A stretch of DNA of 16,929 bases from Candidatus Bathyarchaeota archaeon (GTDB lineage: Archaea > Thermoproteota > Bathyarchaeia > Bathyarchaeales > Bathyarchaeaceae): the NCBI GenBank assembly GCA_029879825.1, contig JAOUPL010000018.1, forward strand, positions 1 to 16,929, read 5' to 3'. The notes beneath the pieces were generated by a model. It saw nothing but the letters and a program-made list of their open reading frames with translations, did no database searches and was not told where the DNA came from. How positions within the stretch are numbered: position 1 is the first letter of the stretch; every line of letters starts with the position of its first letter. The position numbers were made by a program, and so were the translations under genes. Shown here piece by piece: positions 1 through 6,065 of this stretch.

Positions 1-656
1 TGACATTTCTCTCTTTGATGACTGTTCCCTTTGCTGTGCAAGCTACGACAATCACTGCGTGCACCTTTGACAAGGACACGTACCACCAAGGCGAAACAGG
101 CTACATCACAGTCACCATAAACAACGACAAAGAAAACAAAATCAGGGTCACCGGGCTAAGCGCCACAATTGAGTACTACTACACTGACGAAAACCCCTAC
201 AAAGGGATATTCGAGACCAATGCAACTTTACCCTCTGAGATTCAGCCGGGAAATTCAAGCACCTTCTACATTCCGTTCAGTCTTCCAACCAACATCGCTT
301 CAGGCTACACGAAGGTTTATGTGAAAGCCGTAACCGAGCTTTGGAACCCTCCGGCGGAGAATTGGTTCGCATCAGAACACCTAACCTATCAACCGTTACT
401 CTACATAGAATCGCCCTACAAAGAACAACTAGAGGAACAAGTCACGATTAACGAACAATTGGAAGATCAATTGGAGGAACAACAAACGATTAACGAACAA
501 CTGGAGGGTCAGTTGGAGGAGCAGCTGGCGACCAACAAGAACGTCACAAACATGATGTACCTCTTCGGAGCGACGACGATTGTTTTCGCGGCGGTGACGG
601 TGTTTCTCTTCATCGTCAACAGAAGAGTGAGAGTCTTCACGCAACCCATAGCCTAA
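1..656 (+). CDS. Membrane-anchored surface protein, 5'-truncated
   Basis: The frame is open to the left window edge, so the true start lies upstream; the visible part begins inside a hydrophobic stretch ending in PFAVQA, which reads as the end of a secretion signal. A beta-rich ectodomain of about 110 residues follows, with no family I recognise. Next comes a low-complexity glutamate/glutamine/leucine segment made of two tandem 14-residue units (441-482 and 483-524), which should form a coiled coil or rod. One transmembrane helix (YLFGATTIVFAAVTVFLFIV) and a short basic tail end the protein. The layout is that of an archaeal cell-surface protein displayed outside the cell on a stalk. Function is unknown; the topology is well supported. 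Confidence 0.8.
   Translation, partial: TFLSLMTVPFAVQATTITACTFDKDTYHQGETGYITVTINNDKENKIRVTGLSATIEYYYTDENPYKGIFETNATLPSEIQPGNSSTFYIPFSLPTNIASGYTKVYVKAVTELWNPPAENWFASEHLTYQPLLYIESPYKEQLEEQVTINEQLEDQLEEQQTINEQLEGQLEEQLATNKNVTNMMYLFGATTIVFAAVTVFLFIVNRRVRVFTQPIA
441..524 (+). repeat. Two tandem 42-bp coding repeats (stalk)
   Basis: Two consecutive 42-bp units encode near-identical 14-residue blocks of the form TINEQLExQLEEQ; a partial unit (EQLEEQ) lies just upstream. The repeats lie immediately before the transmembrane helix, so copy number would set the distance of the ectodomain from the membrane. Confidence 0.75.
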
Positions 657-679
657 ACGCATGCTCTGACCGAATCTTC

Positions 680-701
680 CCTCTTTTTTGTTATGGTTTT
701 T
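680..701 (+). terminator. T-rich transcription stop
   Basis: Two T-runs, CTTTTTTG and GGTTTTTG, follow the surface-protein stop by about 25-45 bases. T-tracts on the coding strand are the usual intrinsic termination signal in archaea. No strong hairpin precedes them. Confidence 0.4.
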
Positions 702-768
702 GTCTATGCTTGCGCGCATAGAAGTTATTATTTATGTTTTTTGCTATTGATACGTAGGTGAATTGTTG

Positions 769-936
769 ATGGCGAAGAAACTTCACACCGGAACGCTAGC
801 CCCCTACGATGAGCCATTTCATTTCATCACACTTGGAAGGTTTACGATAATCAACAAGACAGCCAAGAGCCTGAAGATCACGATTTACGGTTTCAAGATA
901 ACCATCGAGGAAGCTGAGAAGGAGTTCAGTTTCTGA
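769..936 (+). CDS. Small hypothetical protein, 55 aa
   Basis: This is a short open frame from ATG to TGA, preceded by GGTGA at 757-761 seven bases before the ATG; a TTG sits directly ahead of the ATG as an alternative start. The product begins MAKKLHTGTLAPYDEPFHFI and contains alternating hydrophobic/polar stretches (RFTIINKT, LKITIYGFKITIEE), which suggests a small beta-rich soluble protein with an acidic, lysine-rich C-terminus. It has no signal peptide, membrane segment or cysteine. I do not recognise the family. The good ribosome binding site and amino-acid-like composition argue that it is real. It stands between the surface protein terminator and the HAD gene. Confidence 0.6.
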   Translation: MAKKLHTGTLAPYDEPFHFITLGRFTIINKTAKSLKITIYGFKITIEEAEKEFSF

Positions 937-982
937 AGCGAACCTGCGACTTCGTCTTAGCACGTATGTGGTTGGAAGAACA

Positions 983-1648
983 ATGGCTAGGATAAAGGTG
1001 ATTTCTTTCGATTTGGATGGCACACTCTTCGACAACATGTTCGTTGATTCTGTCTGGCTTGAGGAGATACCGCGGCTATACTCACTTAAGAAAGGAGTTT
1101 CCGTTGAAAACGCGAAGAAAACCGTGAAGAGAGAATACGACATGGTGGGCAAGGACAGGCTTGAGTGGTATGACATTCACTACTGGATAAGGAAGTTCGG
1201 CCTCAACGTCGAAGCGAAAGAACTGCTGAGGAACTTTGAACACAGAATAAAAGCTTATCCGGAGGTGCCTAAGGTGCTGGAGCAATTGAAGCAGAGAGGA
1301 TTCAGACTGGTTGTCGTGACGAACGCTATTAGGGAGTTTGTTGAGTTGGAACTCGAAAAGGCCAACATGAAAGACTTTTTCGACCGAGTTTTCTCTTCAA
1401 CCTCTGACTTCGGCGTGGTCAAGAAAACCGTCAAACTCTACAAGAGAGTATGCAGCATTCTCAGAGTCTCCCCACATGAAATGATCCACATAGGTGACGA
1501 TCGGAATTTTGACTTCGACGTCCCCAGAAGGCTAGGCATACCGGCTTTCCACCTCGACAGAACCGGCAAACACGTAGGAGAATTCGTAATCCACAGCCTA
1601 GAAGAGCTAAACAGAAAACTGGAAAAAGCCGAAGACGAAAACCTATGA
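983..1648 (+). CDS. HAD-superfamily hydrolase
   Basis: This is a predicted cytoplasmic phosphatase of the haloacid dehalogenase superfamily. Counting from the ATG at 983, motif I is DLDGT near residue 10 (nucleophile and acid/base aspartates), motif II is VVVTNA near 111 (threonine), a motif III lysine lies in GVVKKTVK near 147, and motif IV is HIGDDRNFDFD near 170. A helical cap lies between motifs I and II, as in subfamily I enzymes related to phosphoglycolate phosphatase and HAD-IA hydrolases. The frame could be extended to a GTG at 968, but DLDGT normally lies within about 10-12 residues of the start, which favours 983. The substrate cannot be told from sequence. The last two codons and stop coincide with the left edge of repeat R1. 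Confidence 0.88.
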   Translation: MARIKVISFDLDGTLFDNMFVDSVWLEEIPRLYSLKKGVSVENAKKTVKREYDMVGKDRLEWYDIHYWIRKFGLNVEAKELLRNFEHRIKAYPEVPKVLEQLKQRGFRLVVVTNAIREFVELELEKANMKDFFDRVFSSTSDFGVVKKTVKLYKRVCSILRVSPHEMIHIGDDRNFDFDVPRRLGIPAFHLDRTGKHVGEFVIHSLEELNRKLEKAEDENL

Positions 1649-1760
1649 AACAGCTGCCCAAGCCTTAACTCAACTTAGAAGCGGGTGTTGTTGTTAACAA
1701 ACGCAGGAAAAAGCCAACAACAACACGCAGCTTCCAGATCAGCTACCCACCCCCGAAAAC
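1641..1760. repeat. Dispersed repeat R, copy 1 (hairpin element)
   Basis: About 115 bases match a second copy at 4752-4869. The conserved blocks are the left end (CTGCCCAA..CCTT.ACTCA, then CTTAGAAG), a central inverted repeat and the right end (CTTCCAGATCAGCT, then CCCCGAAAA). Here the centre is a perfect 11-bp stem, GTGTTGTTGTT (1685-1695) with AACAACAACAC (1716-1726) around a 20-base loop. The left edge supplies the stop codon of the HAD gene. It could be a non-autonomous mobile element, an RNA structure or the decayed remnant of a coding sequence; both copies give similar broken peptides on the minus strand. Confidence 0.55.
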
Positions 1761-1856
1761 ACTCAGTCTAGAACTAGCCACTAAGCACTATACAACAACC
1801 ACTTCCACATCAACCTCAGATGAACCGCCAAACATTGAGGAAGCATGCACACGCAG

Positions 1857-1914
1857 TTTTTAACATATTAGCATCCTTCTTTCTGTTAGCCAAAAATAGA
1901 AAGGTGATGACCGT
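1857..1914 (+). promoter_or_regulatory. Promoter and ribosome binding site for the small Cys protein
   Basis: An AT-rich TATA-like box, TTTTTAACATATTA (1857-1870), lies about 25-30 bases ahead of the expected start of transcription near 1890-1895. A strong GGTGAT (1903-1908) then sits six bases before the TTG at 1915. Confidence 0.5.
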
Positions 1915-2073
1915 TTGGCTAAAATGTGTCCGTTATCGTTTGCTATAGGTGTGTTACGTAAGAGAGTAGTAGGTAAAGGAGTGCCACGTGAGTGGCAAGA
2001 AGAGAAGTGTGCATGGTAGACAGGCACAGAGTGTGCTGTCTTGAACATCGCTAAGAAACCCAGCGTGAATTGA
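1915..2073 (+). pseudogene. Small CAW-type cysteine protein interrupted by TAG
   Basis: From a TTG at 1915, supported by GGTGAT six bases upstream, the frame encodes 34 residues (MCPLSFA...WQEEKCAW) to an in-frame TAG at 2017-2019. The same frame then continues for 17 sense codons (TGTECAVLNIAKKPSVN) to TGA at 2071. From memory, small archaeal proteins of this kind have an N-terminal CP, a central CAWW and a late CAI/CAVxxIA; here TAG stands exactly where the second W (TGG) belongs, so one G-to-A change explains it. The cysteines are spaced like a metal site. I read it as a recently damaged gene with an intact promoter. Readthrough or a functional 34-residue form cannot be excluded. Confidence 0.55.
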
Positions 2074-2288
2074 TAAATCAACGCAAAAGCCTTCCAGCCA
2101 TTCTATTTCCTTTCTTTTCTCTATGCAACTCCTTCACAAGTGCGCTCGCTTGGCACGATATTTCGGTAAAAGTGCTTCCAACATCACGGCGAGTACTTTT
2201 CTCTACATGCGAAAGGCTAAAATCTTTAAACTCTCTCTGGATTAAGAAACCTGAAACATACATCTTGATTTTGCTAGGTTGGGTAAGG

Positions 2289-3221
2289 ATGGCAAAAAAA
2301 GTTGTGGAAGTGAGTTCCCTAGTCAAGCAGTACGGGGACCTAAGGGCCGTTGACGGCATCTCCTTTGAGCTTTATGAGGGAGAGGTCTTCGCCTTCCTCG
2401 GCCCTAACGGAGCCGGGAAGACGACGACTGTCGAGATCCTTGAGTGTATAAGACCTCTCACAAGCGGGTCTGCGAAGGTCTTTGGGTATGATGTGACCAA
2501 GCGGGAAGACGCCAAGGAGATCAAGAAGAGAATAGGTGTCTTACCTCAGGACTTCAGCGCCTTGGACAAGCTTTCAGTTAAGGAGAACATAGACCTGATC
2601 GGAGGTATGTATGAGAAAAAGTTGGACACTATGGAGGTCATAAAGCTCCTAGACGTGGAAGACAAAGCTAATGAACGGTTTGAAAACTTGTCCGGCGGCT
2701 TGAAGCAGAGGGTTGGCGTGGCCGCGGCCCTCGTCAACGATCCGCAGCTGGTTTTCTTAGACGAGCCGACCACGGGGCTGGATCCTAAGGCGAGGAGAGA
2801 GGTGTGGAGTGTCATGGAGAACTTGAAGAAGCTGGGCAAGACCGTGTTTTTGACGAGTCACTACATGGAGGAGGCTCAGGTGCTCGCTGACAGAATAGCA
2901 ATCATAAACAAGGGAAAAATCGCTGTCATCGGCTCGTCTCAAGACTTGATATCTGAGTATGGCGGACTGAAGGTCCTCGTCGTAAGGAAAGGAGGCAAGG
3001 AAATGGCGAAGACTCTGCAAGACAGGTTCGGCGGCACAACCTTGAACCACAACGGGGATGTCTTTGTCAAGGCTGACGACGTGAATGAGATGTGGCGAGT
3101 CCTGTCCACATTAACCGAAATGAACCTAACGAAGGAGATCGAGATCCAGACTCCGACCATCGAAGATGTGTTTCTAAAGGTGGTTGGAGGAAGAATAACT
3201 GAGGAGGGTGAACTGACGTGA
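2289..3221 (+). CDS. ABC-2 exporter ATP-binding protein
   Basis: This 310-residue ATPase powers a drug- or polymer-type ABC-2 exporter at the cytoplasmic membrane. All motifs are visible counting from the ATG at 2289: Walker A GPNGAGKTT at 38-46, Q-loop Q87 in LPQDF, signature LSGG at 134-137, Walker B VFLDEP at 155-160 and switch histidine H191 in LTSH. A C-terminal extension of about 90 residues is typical of the CcmA/DrrA-like group. The frame is open back to 2070, but similarity to the family begins at MAKKVVEV, so I place the start at 2289. The stop overlaps the permease start (GTGA at 3218-3221), a translational-coupling arrangement. A TATA-like TCTTTAAAC lies near 2224. Confidence 0.92.
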   Translation: MAKKVVEVSSLVKQYGDLRAVDGISFELYEGEVFAFLGPNGAGKTTTVEILECIRPLTSGSAKVFGYDVTKREDAKEIKKRIGVLPQDFSALDKLSVKENIDLIGGMYEKKLDTMEVIKLLDVEDKANERFENLSGGLKQRVGVAAALVNDPQLVFLDEPTTGLDPKARREVWSVMENLKKLGKTVFLTSHYMEEAQVLADRIAIINKGKIAVIGSSQDLISEYGGLKVLVVRKGGKEMAKTLQDRFGGTTLNHNGDVFVKADDVNEMWRVLSTLTEMNLTKEIEIQTPTIEDVFLKVVGGRITEEGELT

Positions 3222-4477
3222 GGAGAACGCTAATAATATTCAAAGCTGTCACAAAGAACTGGTTGAGAAGCAGATCAGGTCTCTTCTTCAGTATAATGTT
3301 CCCGGTTCTGCTATTACTAGTTTTCGGAGCGGTCTTCGGCGGCGGCGGAACATCAACCTACAGCCTTTTCATCCAGAACCTCGACGTAGACGGAACACCA
3401 ACGCCGCTCTCAGAAGGTTTCATCGAAGCCTTGAACTCCACAGAAACTTTCGCGATAAGAACCATACCTGGAGACGTTACAGATCTTAGATCTTACGCCA
3501 GGGACGTTTTAGGTCCGTTAGGAGGGAACATCCGCGTTCTCGCAATCTCCGAAGGCTTCCAGAATGACATGCTGAACGGCACCTTGAAGGTTAGGGTTGG
3601 AATATCCTACAGCACCCTGCAGACGGTGTATGAGTACTTCGAGCCATTCCTAAACGAGACCGAGAGAATGGCCATGCAGCAAGGCATAGATCAGATGGGG
3701 CAATACAACGCGAGCCTTCCCGACCGAAAAGCATCACTGACCCTCATCCTCGACGCCTCAGACCAGTCCTCAGGAATCGTTAGAAGCATTGTTATGAGCG
3801 TGGCCAACGCCTTCAACTACGAGCTGATGGGAGCCAGAAACATAGTCAACTTCGAAGAGGAGCCTTTCACCGAACGGCAGCTAAGGACCATAGATTTCTA
3901 TCTTCCCGGGGTCATATCAGCCTTCATCATGACCAACGGAATCATAGGGGTGACGACAAACACCACAGAGTTCAAAAGAAGGGGCATAATAAAGAGACTT
4001 TCCATCACGCCGCTTGGCAAACTCGAGTGGATCCTCGGAAACGTTCTCAGCCAAACCCTGTTGAACCTCATGCTCACAGCCATAATAATCGTAGTTGGTT
4101 GGCTAGCATTCAACGCTCAAGCCATACCCGACATATTTTCCATCGTCTTCATCTTCATAGGCTCTGTCCTGTTCTCTGGAATAGGCATGGTGCTTTCAGG
4201 TCTCATAAAGGACGTGGAAGCTGCCTCTGCGATTGGAAACGCCATCGCCTTTCCCATGATGTTCCTTTCAGGAGCATACTGGCCTGTCGAGTTCATGCCC
4301 GACTACATGCAGACAATCGCCAAGGCACTTCCCTTAACCTACTTCTCAGAGGGACTCAGATCCGCCATGATCTACAAATACACCGAAGGCATTATCATAA
4401 ACATGGCTATTGTCTCAGTGCTTGCGGCGGTCTTCATAATAATAGGCTCCCTAGTAACGAGATGGAAAGAAAAGTAG
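3218..4477 (+). CDS. ABC-2 type exporter permease
   Basis: This 419-residue membrane partner of the preceding ATPase starts at a GTG that overlaps the ATPase stop by four bases. One transmembrane helix lies near residues 21-40 (LFFSIMFPVLLLLVFGAVFG), followed by a large outer domain of about 180 residues, then a cluster of five helices from about residue 225 to 410. The motif TEFKRRGIIKRLSITPLGKL between the second and third helices is the coupling segment typical of the ABC-2 permease family (YhgE/DrrB-like). The substrate cannot be told from sequence. The stop is TAG. Confidence 0.9.
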   Translation: MRRTLIIFKAVTKNWLRSRSGLFFSIMFPVLLLLVFGAVFGGGGTSTYSLFIQNLDVDGTPTPLSEGFIEALNSTETFAIRTIPGDVTDLRSYARDVLGPLGGNIRVLAISEGFQNDMLNGTLKVRVGISYSTLQTVYEYFEPFLNETERMAMQQGIDQMGQYNASLPDRKASLTLILDASDQSSGIVRSIVMSVANAFNYELMGARNIVNFEEEPFTERQLRTIDFYLPGVISAFIMTNGIIGVTTNTTEFKRRGIIKRLSITPLGKLEWILGNVLSQTLLNLMLTAIIIVVGWLAFNAQAIPDIFSIVFIFIGSVLFSGIGMVLSGLIKDVEAASAIGNAIAFPMMFLSGAYWPVEFMPDYMQTIAKALPLTYFSEGLRSAMIYKYTEGIIINMAIVSVLAAVFIIIGSLVTRWKEK

Positions 4478-4752
4478 CCTCAAAGGACCCCGCGCAAACT
4501 CCTTCAACTTTTCCCCTAGCTGTACTGTCAACTCCTATGCGCACACGCTTCTAAGGTATAATCAACATTTGAAGCCAAAGACCTTAACAATGATCCACAG
4601 GGATTCAAAATCCATGAAAAAAACGGCGGAAGACTAAGCGTGGTTTCTGTGGAAGAGGTGCTGAAGAAACTGAGGGGCAAGGCAAGGCCTGATCAGCTGG
4701 AAGGGATGGCTCAATAGGGGATGGCAGTTGATGGACGACGGCAACTACACAA
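4478..4752. other. Gene-free spacer
   Basis: Apart from the AlkD-like fragment at 4640-4759, I see no intact gene here. The first 100 bases are pyrimidine-rich, with ATGCGCACACGCTT at 4537-4550, one of several alternating GC motifs found between genes in this window. Confidence 0.4.
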
Positions 4753-4759
4753 CCTCTGA
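4640..4759 (+). pseudogene. Decayed 5' fragment resembling AlkD-type DNA alkylation repair protein
   Basis: The frame from a GTG at 4640 reads SVEEVLKKLRGKARPDQ, then LEGMAQ, TAG, then GMAVDGRR. From memory this follows the first helix of COG4912/AlkD-like DNA glycosylases (EEVLKKL...NPENVEGMARFGI), with TAG (4715-4717) in the place of the aromatic residue. After GRR the similarity ends and the frame runs into repeat R2, which supplies a TGA at 4757. So this looks like the first 40 residues of a gene lost by a nonsense change and by insertion or deletion at the repeat edge. No intact AlkD lies in the window. Another alkylation-repair enzyme, a 3-methyladenine glycosylase, is at the far end. 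The assignment rests on a short match. Confidence 0.4.
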
Positions 4760-4869
4760 AACACCTGCCCAAACCTTGACTCAGCTTAGAAGAAGTTGTC
4801 GTTGTTTTCTGAATTTTTCGCTTACCAATAACAACTCCACCTTCCACATCAGCTGGCTCTCCCCGAAAA
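4752..4869. repeat. Dispersed repeat R, copy 2
   Basis: This copy matches the one at 1641-1760 over both flanks. The left end differs at only a handful of positions in 35 (CCTNTGAAACANCTGCCCAA), and the right end shares CTTCCACATCAGCT and CCCCGAAAA. The central inverted repeat is weaker: AGTTGT (4794-4799) with ACAACT (4831-4836). The left edge again supplies the stop codon of the reading frame that enters it. Confidence 0.55.
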
Positions 4870-4883
4870 GACGTGTAGGTGAC

Positions 4884-4953
4884 GCGCAAACGGGAGAATT
4901 TGAACCCTCTCCACAGTGGAGATATCTACCGAACTGAGGTCTACCGCTTTGCC
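4884..4953 (-). other. tRNA-like block, copy A
   Basis: Read on the minus strand, this segment starts at the heliorhodopsin stop codon and resembles a tRNA: GCAAA pairs with TTTGC at the ends, a D-arm-like CTCAGTTCGGTAGA follows, then CTCCACTGTGGAG, then a T-arm-like GGGTTCAAATTCTCCC. It is not a normal tRNA. The conserved T8 is missing, the anticodon stem cannot form at standard length, and there is almost no variable region. The inner 42 bases (4893-4934) align without gaps to 16262-16303 with 32 identities. It may be a tRNA relic, an integration scar or a structured 3' end for the heliorhodopsin mRNA. Confidence 0.4.
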
Positions 4954-5783
4954 TAGAAGGGTGCAAATACTCCCACGAACACAAGCCAAGCCAGAATCGT
5001 TTTTGCTACGAAGCTAAGTATAATGTAAACTCTTTCACCGTATAGATAGTCTTTCCAACGTCCAACGCCTTTGTATTGTAGAACCATGTTGATGGCAAAG
5101 ATGTTGAATAGGATGAAGTAGATGAAGAGTATAAGGTAAACAAATGTTGGTGGGTTCAAACCTGTAGAGCGAACAGCAGCGATGAAATAGGCGTAGAGTA
5201 CGACCCATGGAGTTCCACCAGAGATGCATCCTAAGATAAATGCAGACCAATTGGTTTTCTCGGTTTTCTGATTCACTAGTTCCATCAGATATCCAAACAT
5301 TATCATCATTGCATTTAGAACAAAAATCATGACTAACGACCAAAAATCCCAGACACCTAGAAACAATGCAATTAAGACTATCATTATTGAAGCCGAGAAG
5401 GCGTATTCATACCAACGGTAAGGATTCATCCCCTTTTTCAAGTTTTCATTATAACTCTTGTTCTTCGGATAAGCGATTGTAAAATGTGCTATGGCGGAAA
5501 GAAGAGGGAAAGAAGCCAGAATCGCCCCTAGACTGCCCACAGTGAACAAAACTTGAGGATCTGGTAATACATCGCCGAATACGGGTGGTGGGCCTAGACT
5601 GACTATGTCTATTTTTAGATAGAACGTGTATACGTCTCTTGTCCACTCTAGTAGAAGGCCGAGAAGTAACATTATTATCCCTTGTATTAGATGTAAAACA
5701 CCGGCAGCAGTGTTGAAACGCTTCAAATACCCGAAAGAAATAGGTGAACTAGCAATTATTTCCTGTCTTTCTTTATAGTTCAT
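4953..5783 (-). CDS. Heliorhodopsin
   Basis: This is a seven-helix retinal protein of the heliorhodopsin family, which sits in the membrane with its N-terminus in the cytoplasm, opposite to type-1 rhodopsins. Numbering from the ATG at 5783 (276 residues), helix 7 carries K261 in FVAKTILAWLVF, the retinal Schiff-base lysine. E126 in PYRWYEYAFSAS is the counterion position. H31 in helix 1 and H100 in helix 2 match the two conserved inner histidines of the family. The GERVYIILS block before helix 7 is also typical. A GTG at 5789 is in frame, but GAGGAG lies better for the ATG. No retinal synthesis gene is in the window, so retinal must come from elsewhere. Proposed roles in the literature are photosensing or regulation of partners; the actual output here is unknown. 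The promoter lies in the 54-bp element upstream. Confidence 0.93.
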   Translation of the reverse strand: MNYKERQEIIASSPISFGYLKRFNTAAGVLHLIQGIIMLLLGLLLEWTRDVYTFYLKIDIVSLGPPPVFGDVLPDPQVLFTVGSLGAILASFPLLSAIAHFTIAYPKNKSYNENLKKGMNPYRWYEYAFSASIMIVLIALFLGVWDFWSLVMIFVLNAMMIMFGYLMELVNQKTEKTNWSAFILGCISGGTPWVVLYAYFIAAVRSTGLNPPTFVYLILFIYFILFNIFAINMVLQYKGVGRWKDYLYGERVYIILSFVAKTILAWLVFVGVFAPF

Positions 5784-5810
5784 AACCACTCCTCTTTGTG
5801 TGTGGTAGAT

Positions 5811-5864
5811 TCATGTGTTATTTAAGTGTATGTTGCTGTTAGGCAACAGTCACATAAGCTTAAA
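5811..5864. promoter_or_regulatory. 54-bp bidirectional regulatory element, copy 1
   Basis: This copy lies between heliorhodopsin (minus) and the zinc-ribbon gene (plus). The left part, GTGTTATTTAAGTG, gives a TATA-like TTAAATA on the minus strand. The right part, AAGCTTAAA, gives a TATA-like box for the plus strand. The centre holds an inverted repeat, TGTTGC (5831-5836) and GCAACA (5843-5848), with a six-base spacer. The second copy at 9113-9166 is identical at 51 of 54 positions and has the same orientation relative to its genes. The central palindrome would be a regulator site between two divergent promoters. Confidence 0.8.
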
Positions 5865-5926
5865 AGTTCAGCCCTTCCAAATAGAAACCCGCAATAAAAC
5901 AATTAGCTTCGTGGAGGTGAATTCCT

Positions 5927-6031
5927 ATGGTAAAGTGCGGACTCTGTGGAGCAGACGTCCCTCAGCAACCGAAGATTACAGCTGAAGGAAAGTGCTCTGT
6001 TTGTGGTGCAAAGTTGGCAATCAAGAAATAA
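5927..6031 (+). CDS. Zinc-ribbon microprotein, 34 aa
   Basis: This tiny gene has a textbook ribosome binding site, GGAGGTGA (5913-5920), six bases before the ATG. The 34-residue product has two CxxC knuckles, C4-C7 (CGLC) and C23-C26 (CSVC), separated by 15 residues, so it should fold as a single zinc ribbon. It is lysine-rich (net positive) and has no membrane segment. It is transcribed divergently from heliorhodopsin, from the opposite side of the shared 54-bp element, which ties it to the light/oxidant regulon. It could bind nucleic acid or a protein partner, or sense oxidation through its cysteines; these are inferences. The gene is too short for standard gene calls. Confidence 0.75.
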   Translation: MVKCGLCGADVPQQPKITAEGKCSVCGAKLAIKK

Positions 6032-6065
6032 ACTGACGAAGAGTTGGGAGTGCGTGCTCGCGCGA

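Noticed and set aside
2017..2019. Pyrrolysine at the in-frame TAG
   Set aside because: TAG is the stop codon of several intact genes here (the first permease, heliorhodopsin, MsrB, staygreen, the dehydrogenase, the Cys-rich protein), and the position is normally tryptophan. A nonsense change is simpler.
2070..2288. In-frame 5' extension of the first ABC ATPase
   Set aside because: The extension has no family similarity, no ribosome binding site, and contains a TATA-like box; the ATPase domain begins at 2289.
4605..4889. 94-codon minus-strand frame over repeat R2
   Set aside because: It overlaps the AlkD-like remnant and the repeat and has no ribosome binding site. Part resembles the minus-strand translation of R1, but that one has stops, so a functional gene is not supported.
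4884..4953. Calling copy A a functional tRNA
   Set aside because: T8 is missing, the anticodon stem does not form at standard length, the T-stem has mismatches and there is no variable loop.
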